The notes below the pieces were generated by a model. The model worked only from the letters and a program-made list of their open reading frames with translations, searched no databases and was not told the DNA's origin. Made by a program: the position numbers and the translations under genes. DNA of 64,000 nucleotides from Terrisporobacter othiniensis (GTDB lineage Bacteria > Bacillota > Clostridia > Peptostreptococcales > Peptostreptococcaceae): contig NZ_JWHR01000133.1 in NCBI RefSeq assembly GCF_000808015.1, forward strand, positions 1 to 64,000, written 5' to 3'. The first letter of the stretch is position 1; every line of letters starts with the position of its first letter. Shown here piece by piece: positions 28,397-35,912 of this stretch.

Positions 28397-29761
28397 TTAT
28401 TTAACTATTTTAAACTTAGACTCTAATTTTATCCCAGCTTTTTCTCTAATCTTTTCTGCTTGTAATTTAACTTTTTCTAATAGTTCTGCTTCATTTAAAA
28501 CAACTATTTCTCTTTCTTTCATTAACCATTTCCCATCACATATAGTTGATTCAACATTTTGACTACTCATCGAATACACTATATTTCCTATTGGATTGTG
28601 CATTGGTAATGAGTGAATATCATTTCCATTTAAGATTATCATATCAGCTTTCTTCCCTACTTCTAAGCTTCCTATTACATTTTCCATAAGTGCACACTTT
28701 GCTCCATTTAAAGTAGCCATTTCTAATATTTGTTCTGCATATACTACTTCTGGATTTAAAGTTCTTCCCTTATGAATTAAAGAAGTTAAGTACATATCTC
28801 TCATCATATCCATTCTATTATTTGAAGGAGCACCATCTGTACCTATTGATACTGGTATACCCTTATATAACATCTCTGGTATAGATGCAAATCCAAGAAC
28901 AACTTTCATAGCTGCTGCTGGATTATGAGAAACTTTAACATTATTTAATCTGAATAAATCTAATTCTCTATTATTTAACCACACTGTGTGTACTGCTAAT
29001 AAATTTGGTCCTAAAACACCTAATTCATTTAAATGTTCAACTGTTCCAAACCCTTTTCTAGTTTTAGCAAAATCTATTTCATCTGCAATTTCTGCTATAT
29101 GCATGTGAATCCCAGTGTTATATTTATCTGCTAATTTTTTTGTTTTTACTATTAATTCATCAGAGTTATTAAATATTGTTCTTAAACCAAACCATATTTT
29201 AACTCTTTCATCACAAGAATTATTATATTTTTCAAATAGCTCTATTTGAGTATTTAGCTCTTCTTCACAAGTTTTATTCCAAGCTTCTGGTAATCCTTCA
29301 CCATTGTCCATTACTGATTTTGCAAGGCAAGCTCTAATACCTGTTTTATCTACTGCTTCTACCATAGCATCAACATATTGACCGCCTGATTCTAAGAATG
29401 TAGTAACACCAGATTTTATTAACTCTATACAACATGCTATAGATGAAATTAGTGAATCCTCATAATTAAAACTGCTTTCATAAGGCCAAACTCTATCTCT
29501 TAGCCATGTAAGAAGATTTACATCATCTGCTATACCTCTACCTAATTGTTGAGATAAATGCACATGAGTATTTACGAAACCTGGCATTAATATTTTGCCC
29601 TTTGCATCGTAAATTTCAGCACCTTCATTTATTAAACTTTCATCCACATGACCTACAGCTTTTATTATGTTCTCTTCTATAAGTATACTACCATTTTCAT
29701 ATACTTCTCTTTCTTCATTCATTGTTATTAAAAAGCAATTTTTTATAAATAATTGTTTCAT
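28397..29761 (-). CDS. AtzA/MtaD-type amidohydrolase, probable purine deaminase
   Basis: This 454-residue metal-dependent amidohydrolase resembles the subfamily that includes methylthioadenosine/adenosylhomocysteine deaminase, 8-oxoguanine deaminase and triazine hydrolases. Metal-site motifs are NTHVHLSQQ (His66, His68), the HMHIAE helix, AVHTVWL and IGTDGAPSNN (Asp). An extended block GIADDVNLLTWLRDRVWPYE follows the first motif. It lies 21 bases downstream of a purine permease behind a guanine-class riboswitch, so deamination of an imported purine such as guanine is the best guess. Classical guanine deaminase motifs are not obvious. Substrate is therefore inferred from context only. Confidence 0.8.
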   Translation of the reverse strand: MKQLFIKNCFLITMNEEREVYENGSILIEENIIKAVGHVDESLINEGAEIYDAKGKILMPGFVNTHVHLSQQLGRGIADDVNLLTWLRDRVWPYESSFNYEDSLISSIACCIELIKSGVTTFLESGGQYVDAMVEAVDKTGIRACLAKSVMDNGEGLPEAWNKTCEEELNTQIELFEKYNNSCDERVKIWFGLRTIFNNSDELIVKTKKLADKYNTGIHMHIAEIADEIDFAKTRKGFGTVEHLNELGVLGPNLLAVHTVWLNNRELDLFRLNNVKVSHNPAAAMKVVLGFASIPEMLYKGIPVSIGTDGAPSNNRMDMMRDMYLTSLIHKGRTLNPEVVYAEQILEMATLNGAKCALMENVIGSLEVGKKADMIILNGNDIHSLPMHNPIGNIVYSMSSQNVESTICDGKWLMKEREIVVLNEAELLEKVKLQAEKIREKAGIKLESKFKIVK

Positions 29762-29782
29762 TTTATATCTCCCTTAAACATT

Positions 29783-31126
29783 CTAATTAAGTGCCAAATT
29801 TATTACTGATAAAATTCCTATTATCCAAAGTGTTAAACTTACTTTATGAGCCTCTTTTGAAACAACATGCATTAATATATAAGAAATAAATCCAAAACAT
29901 AAACCTATAGATATGCTGTAAGTCAAAGGCATTAATAATATTGTTATAAATGCTGATACAGCTATTTTACTATCATCAAAGTTTACTTGTTTTATACTTG
30001 TAAACATAAATACCCCTACCATTACTAATGCTGGTGCTGCTGCGTATGAAGGAACAGCTCCTAAAAGTGGAGTAAATAATAATGTTACTAAAAATAATAT
30101 GGCAGTAACTACTGATGCAAGTCCTGTCCTTGCTCCTGCTGCTATACCTGCTGCCGATTCTCCAAATGTAGTAACTGTACTTGTTCCAAGCAATGAACCT
30201 ATTAATGTCGAAGTAACATCCGCATATAACATTCTAGGCAGACCGTTTATATTTCCGTCTTTATCTTCAAGTCCCATTTGTTTACAACAACTTATTAAAA
30301 ATGCTAATGAGTCAAACATATCTATGAACATAAATGAGAATATTGGCCCTATTAAGGCGAACTTAAGCGCTCCTAATATATCTAATTTAAATGCTACTGG
30401 CTCTATACTTGGTGGAGCTGATATAATTGCAGTTGGTAATTCAACATATCCTGTAACTATTGATATAATTGTTGTTATTACTATACTTATTAAAATACCA
30501 CCCCTTACTTTTTTTACTTCAAATACGAACATTAAAGCAAGCCCAAGTAAAGATATTAAAACTGTTGGTGTAAATTCTCCTAAAGCTACAAGTGTTGATT
30601 GGTCAGCAACTATTACACCCATACTTTTTAATCCTACAAATGATAGAAATAAACCTATCCCTGCTGCTGAAGCTATACTAAGTTCCTTAGGTATTGCCTC
30701 TGCTATATATTTACGAACTCCTGTTACTGCTAAAATAAAGAAAATCATTCCCGAGATGAATACCACACCTAAAGCTTGTTGCCAAGATACACCTTGACCT
30801 AAAACTAAAGAATAAGTAAAGAATGCATTTAACCCCATACCTGGTGCAAGTGCGAAAGGTGCATTTCCTAAAAATGCGAATATTAACGTACCAATGGCAG
30901 TAGCTAAAATAGTAACTGTTATAAGTGCTGCTTTGTCCATCCCCGCATCTGCTAATATGGCTGGGTTAACAAATACAATATATGCCATTGTTAAAAATGT
31001 TGTAATACCACCGATTACTTCTGTTTTTATGTTTGAACCACGTTCGCTATATTTAAATATTTTATCTAAAATTGATGTCGAACTGTTTTCTCCTCTTTCC
31101 ATTTCATGCTGTCTTTGTGCTTCCAT
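29783..31126 (-). CDS. Purine permease, AzgA-like NCS2 family
   Basis: The 447-residue membrane protein has the AzgA-type pattern: RGSNIKTEVIGGITTFLTMAYIVFVNP at residues 32-58, FALAPGMGLNAFFTY (substrate-site helix), and LLGTSTVTTFGESAAGIAAGARTGLASV in the second half. AzgA relatives import adenine, guanine and hypoxanthine with protons. A guanine-class riboswitch with a terminator in the leader (31200-31341) shows control by a purine base. Its partner is the amidohydrolase gene 21 bases downstream. Identification of the family is firm; the exact base is inferred. Confidence 0.92.
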   Translation of the reverse strand: MEAQRQHEMERGENSSTSILDKIFKYSERGSNIKTEVIGGITTFLTMAYIVFVNPAILADAGMDKAALITVTILATAIGTLIFAFLGNAPFALAPGMGLNAFFTYSLVLGQGVSWQQALGVVFISGMIFFILAVTGVRKYIAEAIPKELSIASAAGIGLFLSFVGLKSMGVIVADQSTLVALGEFTPTVLISLLGLALMFVFEVKKVRGGILISIVITTIISIVTGYVELPTAIISAPPSIEPVAFKLDILGALKFALIGPIFSFMFIDMFDSLAFLISCCKQMGLEDKDGNINGLPRMLYADVTSTLIGSLLGTSTVTTFGESAAGIAAGARTGLASVVTAILFLVTLLFTPLLGAVPSYAAAPALVMVGVFMFTSIKQVNFDDSKIAVSAFITILLMPLTYSISIGLCFGFISYILMHVVSKEAHKVSLTLWIIGILSVINLALN

Positions 31127-31199
31127 ATTTCCTCCTAAAGATATATTAACATTACTAAAAAATTTCGTTTTCTCTGATCTACATGTCGCCAGCGACCTA

Positions 31200-31247
31200 A
31201 AAAAAAGATATACATTCTAATGAATAGAACATATATCTTTATAGAAT
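31200..31247 (-). terminator. Riboswitch terminator of the purine permease operon
   Basis: AAGATATATGTTCTA pairs with TAGAATGTATATCTT (two G-T pairs) around TTCAT, followed by a T-run on the minus strand. It sits between the guanine aptamer and the permease. Confidence 0.9.
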
Positions 31248-31258
31248 TTAATCCTTAA

Positions 31259-31341
31259 GATTCTGTAACTATTCATAGTGATCTCATTTACGGTGAGTTC
31301 GTAGAAACTTATGGACCATATTACCATTATATACGAATATT
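31259..31341 (-). promoter_or_regulatory. Purine riboswitch, guanine class
   Basis: The minus strand carries the aptamer core: ATATGG, GTTTCTAC, a P3 stem GAACTCA/TGAGATC, CCGTAAA, then CACTATG. The P1 stem is formed by TATTCGTA with TATGAATA. The base that selects the ligand, just before UAUG (position 74 in the xpt numbering), is C, which specifies guanine or hypoxanthine rather than adenine (U). A terminator follows, so ligand should switch the operon off. Confidence 0.94.
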
Positions 31342-31359
31342 TTTCTTTATTTTTTATTA

Positions 31360-31388
31360 ATTATACAGATTTCGACAATATTTTTCAA
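31360..31388 (-). promoter_or_regulatory. Promoter of the purine permease operon with Spo0A-box-like spacer
   Basis: TTGAAA and TATAAT are exactly 17 bases apart, and the spacer contains TTGTCGAAA, which matches the Spo0A box TGTCGAA. It lies directly upstream of the guanine riboswitch. Confidence 0.65.
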
Positions 31389-31504
31389 TACCTTTTCTTA
31401 AATTACATTTATTCTTTATATTGTTAATCCTTAACTATTAACTTCTTTAGAAAATAAGCTAACTTATTTATCTACTCTATATACAAAATTCAAACTATAG
31501 GTAA

Positions 31505-31756
31505 CTAAATCAAAAACAATTGCTCAAATATTACTACTTGAATCCTGTCTATGAGTATAGATTTTGCAACAATTAAAGCCCCATAGAAAAACAAGTAAAA
31601 AGCATTTAATAACAACCTTTTATTTAATTTAATAATACACACTCCTCCTATTATTAGAAATATTAACATAGACATTAACTTAAGCATATTCAATTTTATA
31701 ATTGAATAGTACTTTTCTACTCGTATAAAAATTATTTTTACTACAAATATTGACAA
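31505..31756 (-). CDS. Possible small membrane protein
   Basis: An open frame of up to 83 codons encodes two hydrophobic stretches (MLIFLIIGGVCIIKL and LLLNAFYLFFYGALIVAKSIL). No convincing ribosome-binding site precedes the first Met codons, and its 5' end overlaps the promoter of the rightward symporter gene. It may be chance in A+T-rich DNA. It resembles no family I know. Confidence 0.25.
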   Translation of the reverse strand: MSIFVVKIIFIRVEKYYSIIKLNMLKLMSMLIFLIIGGVCIIKLNKRLLLNAFYLFFYGALIVAKSILIDRIQVVIFEQLFLI

Positions 31757-31778
31757 TATTTTCTTTATAAATTATTAT
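31750..31778 (+). promoter_or_regulatory. Sigma-A promoter of the symporter gene
   Basis: TTGACA and TATTAT are separated by exactly 17 bases and lie about 20 bases upstream of the PyrR-type element. Confidence 0.75.
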
Positions 31779-31795
31779 ATTGAATCAATAGGATA

Positions 31796-31826
31796 CCTTT
31801 AAGATAGTCCCGTGAGACTAATAAGG
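31796..31826 (+). promoter_or_regulatory. PyrR-binding attenuator element of the symporter gene
   Basis: CCTTTAAGATAGTCCCGTGA followed by GACTAATAAGG folds into the PyrR hairpin: outer CCTT/AAGG, inner AGTC/GACT and the CCGTGA loop, an excellent match to the Bacillus pyr consensus. A terminator follows at 31858-31886. Pyrimidine control of this transporter is therefore predicted. Confidence 0.85.
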
Positions 31827-31857
31827 AAATGTACTTATATATTATTACAGTATTTTG

Positions 31858-31886
31858 CCTTAATGTTTTTTGATATTAAGTTTTTT
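31858..31886 (+). terminator. Attenuator terminator of the symporter gene
   Basis: CTTAAT and ATTAAG form a short stem followed by TTTTTT, about 30 bases before the symporter start. The stem is weak but is positioned as the OFF hairpin of the PyrR attenuator. Confidence 0.6.
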
Positions 31887-31917
31887 GGTGTCCTAAACTA
31901 AAAACTTGGAGGATACT

Positions 31918-33267
31918 ATGAACATAAAAACAACAAAAAATAATGCTAATAATTTAGCTATTAAAATGGTTATCTCTTTAATATTAGGATTAACTTTAGG
32001 AACATTATTTATCTTTTTAAGAGAAAATTTAATTTCAAATGGAAATGCAAATACTTGGACTATAATTAATAATTTATTATTCCAAGATATAAGTTCGCCA
32101 GATGGAGCCAATTCTGTAGGACTGTTTTATATAATAGGACAACTATTTATAAATTCATTACAGTTAGTTATTATACCTATGGTGTTTACATCTATAACTC
32201 TTGCTATATGTCATATTAGCGATACTAGAAAGTTAGGTCGTATTTCATATAAAACAATATTAGGTTTTTTAATAACTTCATTATTTGCATTAATTCTTGC
32301 CGGCATATTTGGACTTGTAGCTCATAAATTAGGATTATTTAATGTAAATATAACTAACATAGCTTCTAGTGAAGGTACTACTGGAAGTAACCCATTACTT
32401 GTATTTGTTCAAGCAATACCTAATAACATTACAAATGTATTTACTGATAATGGAAGAGTTTTATCTGTTGTGTTTTTAGCAGCAGTTTGTGGTCTATGCA
32501 TCAATACTTTAGGCAATGAAATCCAAGTATTAAAAAAATTATTACAAGATATTAATAAGATAATAACTACTTTCTTAACTTTTGTAATAACTAAATTTGG
32601 ACCGGTTGCAATTTTTGTACTTATTACAAGAACTTTTGCAATATACGGTATTGATCACTTAAAACCAGCTCTTGTATATGTTTTAACTACTACTATTGCA
32701 TTATTAATATTCTTAACTGTTGGTTATGGATTATTTATAATGTTATCAACAAGATTAAATCCTATAATATTTGTAAAGAAAATATCTAAAGTAGCTTTAT
32801 TTGGATTTTCAACATCATCATCTGCAGCTACTTTACCTTTAAATACAAAAACTGTAACTGAGGAATTAGGTGTATCTAAAGACATTGCCTCTTTCACTTT
32901 ACCTTTAGGAATGACAATAAATATGAATGGTACTGCTATAATGCAAGTAATCGCTGCAATATTTATAGCTTCTAGTGCTGGATATGATGTAACTATAGTT
33001 AACATAGCTTTAATATCACTATTAGCCTTAATAGCTTCAGTTGGAACTCCTGCTGCTCCTGGTGCTGGTGCTATTATATTATTTACTGTATTAACTAGTA
33101 TGGGATATCAAAATGATGCGGCAATACTTGCCTATTCATTAATTCTTGCAATCAACCGTCCAGTTGAAATGCTAGTTACTTCACTTAATGTGGTTGGTGA
33201 TGCTGCAACATCAGTATATGTTGCAAAATCAGAAGGTGCTTTAGATGAAAGTATCTATAATAATTAA
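31918..33267 (+). CDS. Dicarboxylate/amino acid:cation symporter (DAACS), PyrR-controlled
   Basis: The ATG at 31918 follows GGAGG; a TTG four codons earlier overlaps that site. The protein (449 residues) has the GltP/DctA fold: eight membrane segments, the serine-rich reentrant loop FSTSSSAATLPLN, the cation-site helix MTINMNGTAIMQ, and a second loop ASVGTPAAPGAGAI. Family members carry glutamate, aspartate, C4-dicarboxylates and, for DctA, orotate. The PyrR attenuator in its leader is unusual for this family and points to a pyrimidine-related substrate: orotate, or aspartate as pyrimidine precursor. Substrate is inferred from regulation only. Confidence 0.92.
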   Translation: MNIKTTKNNANNLAIKMVISLILGLTLGTLFIFLRENLISNGNANTWTIINNLLFQDISSPDGANSVGLFYIIGQLFINSLQLVIIPMVFTSITLAICHISDTRKLGRISYKTILGFLITSLFALILAGIFGLVAHKLGLFNVNITNIASSEGTTGSNPLLVFVQAIPNNITNVFTDNGRVLSVVFLAAVCGLCINTLGNEIQVLKKLLQDINKIITTFLTFVITKFGPVAIFVLITRTFAIYGIDHLKPALVYVLTTTIALLIFLTVGYGLFIMLSTRLNPIIFVKKISKVALFGFSTSSSAATLPLNTKTVTEELGVSKDIASFTLPLGMTINMNGTAIMQVIAAIFIASSAGYDVTIVNIALISLLALIASVGTPAAPGAGAIILFTVLTSMGYQNDAAILAYSLILAINRPVEMLVTSLNVVGDAATSVYVAKSEGALDESIYNN

Positions 33268-33274
33268 TAACTAA

Positions 33275-33318
33275 AGAAGCTGTATTCAAACTTATTTTGA
33301 ATACAGTTTCTTTTTATT
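33275..33318 (+). terminator. Symporter terminator
   Basis: GAAGCTGTATTCAAA pairs with TTTGAATACAGTTTC and is followed by TTTTTATT. Confidence 0.88.
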
Positions 33319-33380
33319 CTTTAAAACACTGTGGGCTTTAATATAATTTAAAAAGTAAGCATATGAATTTTCAACACTTT

Positions 33381-34772
33381 CTATTTTTCAAATCCGTCAT
33401 AACAAAGCGCGTATGCTTTTGGTTTAATATATTGTCCTTTACCTTTTTCGCCAACAAATTTTCCTCTTTCAGCAACAATCTTTCCTCGTAAAAATACTTT
33501 ATCTGCTATACCTTTTCTTTCAAATCCTTCAAATGCTGCATAATCAGTTCCTTCATAACTATCTGCATGTGTAATAATACCTTCATATGAAGGATCATAT
33601 ATTACTATATCTGCATCTGAACCTGGAAGTATCACTCCTTTTTGAGGGTATAATCCTACTATTTTAGCCGGTGTAGTTGAGAATATTTCTACAAATCTTT
33701 GTCTTGAAATTTTTCCTTTTTCTACACCTTGAGTCCAAATCATAGCCAATCTATCTTGAACACTTGGACAACCATTAGGAATTTTAGCAAAATTATTAAG
33801 TCCATCTTTTTTCTTTTCAAACCCTCCTGAAACTGCTGCATGATCTGATCCTACCGATAATAAATAATTATTTTTTATTCCATCCCACATTGCCTCTAGA
33901 TGTTCATCTGTTCTAAGAGCTGGTGAGCAAACATATTTTGCACCTTCAAAATTTGGTTTTTCTAAGAAAGATTGATTTAATGTAAGATAATGAGTACATG
34001 TCTCACCATATATAGGCAAACCTCTTTCATGAGCTGCTTTTATATGTTCCATTGCTCCTTTTGAAGAAACATGAACAACAAATAAAGGACATCCAGCAAG
34101 TTCTGCTAAATAAATAGCTCTTTGTGTAGCTTCATCTTCCACAATAGGAGGTCTAGAATATGCATGATATACAGGCTCAGTTTTGCCTTCTGCAATCAAT
34201 TGATTTTGAAGAGTGTATACCATATCTCCATTTTCTGCATGAACCATTATTGTAATTCCATATTTTTTTGCAAGTTGCATTCCTTTAAATATAAGGTCAT
34301 CTGGAACCATAAAAGGTGTGTATTTATACGCCATAAAAAACTTAAGGGTAGTAATTCCCGCATCAACCATTTTAGGTATTTCATCAAGTAAACTTTCACT
34401 AGTATCCATAACCATACCATGGAATGAATAGTCAGATGATGATTTGTCTTTTGCAAATTCTTCATCTTGTATTTTAACAGATTCTATTATACCTTTTCCC
34501 TTTATTTGAGGTGCAAAATCAACAATTGTAGTAGTTCCTCCAACTAAAGCTGCATGAGACGTTTCGAATGAAAGTGTGGCAAAGGATCCCATATGCACAT
34601 GTTCATCTACTCCACCTGGAAATACATATTTTCCAGTAGCATCTATAATTTCATGTCCATCTTCACATAGATTTACTCCTATTTGAATAATTTTCTCTCC
34701 TTCAATAAGTATATCTCCAATAAATTCATCATTAGCAGACAATATTGTACCATTTTTAATAATTATCCCCAT
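33381..34772 (-). CDS. Hydantoinase/dihydropyrimidinase-family cyclic amidohydrolase
   Basis: This family opens cyclic ureides such as hydantoins to N-carbamoyl amino acids. I start it at the ATG at 34772 (MGIIIKNGTIL) behind AAAGGAGG. The 463-residue product keeps a complete binuclear metal site: His58 and His60 (DEHVHMG), carbamylated Lys144 (LKFFMAYK), His178 (HAENGD), His234 (VHVSSKGA) and Asp310 (GSDHA). The loop after the first His pair reads HVHMGSF instead of the usual HTHLDMPF, so the substrate pocket may differ. It follows the N-carbamoylsarcosine amidase-like gene, a sigma-54 promoter and Grd genes. N-methylhydantoin or hydantoin is the most economical substrate; a pyrimidine-degrading role is the alternative. 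Confidence 0.9.
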   Translation of the reverse strand: MGIIIKNGTILSANDEFIGDILIEGEKIIQIGVNLCEDGHEIIDATGKYVFPGGVDEHVHMGSFATLSFETSHAALVGGTTTIVDFAPQIKGKGIIESVKIQDEEFAKDKSSSDYSFHGMVMDTSESLLDEIPKMVDAGITTLKFFMAYKYTPFMVPDDLIFKGMQLAKKYGITIMVHAENGDMVYTLQNQLIAEGKTEPVYHAYSRPPIVEDEATQRAIYLAELAGCPLFVVHVSSKGAMEHIKAAHERGLPIYGETCTHYLTLNQSFLEKPNFEGAKYVCSPALRTDEHLEAMWDGIKNNYLLSVGSDHAAVSGGFEKKKDGLNNFAKIPNGCPSVQDRLAMIWTQGVEKGKISRQRFVEIFSTTPAKIVGLYPQKGVILPGSDADIVIYDPSYEGIITHADSYEGTDYAAFEGFERKGIADKVFLRGKIVAERGKFVGEKGKGQYIKPKAYALCYDGFEK

Positions 34773-34788
34773 AAATATCCTCCTTTTA

Positions 34789-34826
34789 AAAATAGGGAGC
34801 ACTAGATGTGATGTGCTCCCTATTTC
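34789..34826 (-). terminator. Terminator-like hairpin between amidase and hydantoinase
   Basis: AAATAGGGAGCAC and GTGCTCCCTATTT form a perfect 13-bp stem followed by TTTTT on the minus strand. It lies inside what looks like a two-gene operon, so it would lower hydantoinase expression unless read through. Confidence 0.8.
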
Positions 34827-34877
34827 TATTAAGTAAATACTTTTTATAAAATTTTAAGTACGTTTTATATTTGAATA

Positions 34878-35618
34878 TTATTTATTATCCAATTTTCTTT
34901 CTGGAGTTCTATAAACACTTGAATCTATTCCTTCTAAATACTTGACAACTTCTTCAACAGAAACAACATCACAGAATTTAGCTTCCATATCAAATAAGTT
35001 CCACTCTATAACACCAGGAACTCTATCTCCAACTGTTCCTCTTGGTACTATAGTTTTAAATCCGTACCCAGTCGAATCCATTACTGTATGTCTAACACAT
35101 GCACAAGAAGTAGCTCCCATTACTATAAGAGTATCTACACCTAAATAGTTAAGTGTTTGAGCTAAATGAGTTCCAAAGAAATTAGATGCATATTTTTTAT
35201 GAATAACTGGTTCTTCAGGTCTTGGTTTTAATTTAGGATCTATTTCTAGCCAATCAGTATTTATATCAAGAGCACTCATAGGTATTTTTTCATCCCATCT
35301 TGGTAAATCCCATTGTCTTTCTCCAACATATCCAGTTGTTGTATGGAATATAGGTACTCCAGCTTTTCTTCCAGCTTCTAAAACTTTTAGAGCTTCTGCA
35401 CAAACTTCTTCAGAGTGATCACATGTAAATGGATGACCTTCACTCATCCAAGCTTTAGCCATATCTACAGTTGTTATAGCTGGAGCTTTACCATACCCCA
35501 TTTTTCTCATGAATCCTCTTTCTTTGTAAATCTCTCTAGCTTCTGCAAATGCCTTTCTTAATAATTCCTCGTCAAATTTATATTGGTCAACAAATTTGTA
35601 ATCTTTATTTTCTGCCAT
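34878..35618 (-). CDS. N-carbamoylsarcosine amidase-like cysteine hydrolase
   Basis: Isochorismatase-fold amidases of this type release CO2 and ammonia from N-carbamoylsarcosine to give sarcosine. The 246-residue product (start ATG 35618, behind GAAGGGAG) has a full catalytic triad where the Arthrobacter enzyme has Asp51, Lys144 and Cys177: Asp52 (TTVDMAKAW), Lys141/142 (IHKKYASNFFGTHL) and Cys174 (GATSCACVRHTVMD). CVRHT and the GERQWDLPRW region are typical of the CSHase group rather than nicotinamidase. It is the first gene after a sigma-54 promoter and precedes the hydantoinase gene. Its predicted product, sarcosine, is the substrate of the reductase encoded 2 kb away. Confidence 0.88.
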   Translation of the reverse strand: MAENKDYKFVDQYKFDEELLRKAFAEAREIYKERGFMRKMGYGKAPAITTVDMAKAWMSEGHPFTCDHSEEVCAEALKVLEAGRKAGVPIFHTTTGYVGERQWDLPRWDEKIPMSALDINTDWLEIDPKLKPRPEEPVIHKKYASNFFGTHLAQTLNYLGVDTLIVMGATSCACVRHTVMDSTGYGFKTIVPRGTVGDRVPGVIEWNLFDMEAKFCDVVSVEEVVKYLEGIDSSVYRTPERKLDNK

Positions 35619-35681
35619 AATTAAATCTCCCTTCAAAATTTTTGTTATTTATTAAGGGACTCTTCCCTTTGCCTTTATATA

Positions 35682-35700
35682 TAGCAAAGTTCATGCCAAA
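35682..35700 (-). promoter_or_regulatory. Sigma-54 promoter of the amidase/hydantoinase operon
   Basis: The minus strand reads TTGGCATGAACTTTGCTA. The invariant GG (35696-35697) and GC (35684-35685) are 12 bases apart, matching TGGCAC-N5-TTGC. The amidase ATG lies about 65 bases downstream. Confidence 0.88.
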
Positions 35701-35723
35701 ACCAAGTCATCTAAAAATTCAGT

Positions 35724-35856
35724 TATACGGCCATTTCTTATCCAACAATTAACAAAGTATTTGCACTTTTGCAAAAATATACCTTCAAATTTATTAAACA
35801 TGTCTTATATACAGTCTTTATTAAAAATGCAAAATATATTAGTTTTTTGCATTTTT
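35724..35856 (-). promoter_or_regulatory. Upstream activator sites of the amidase operon
   Basis: Three elements lie upstream of the -24 box: a TATACGGCCATT block (35724-35735), TTGCACTTTTGCAAAA (35761-35776), and a long inverted repeat AAAAATGCAAAA/TTTTGCATTTTT (35823-35856). The same block and TTGCAAAA-type palindromes occur upstream of the reductase operon. These are the probable binding sites of the sigma-54 activator encoded next door. Confidence 0.75.
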
Positions 35857-35912
35857 ACAAATAAAGAATATATTTATCTTAAAATTATTTTTAGTTCACT
35901 AATAAATTTATT

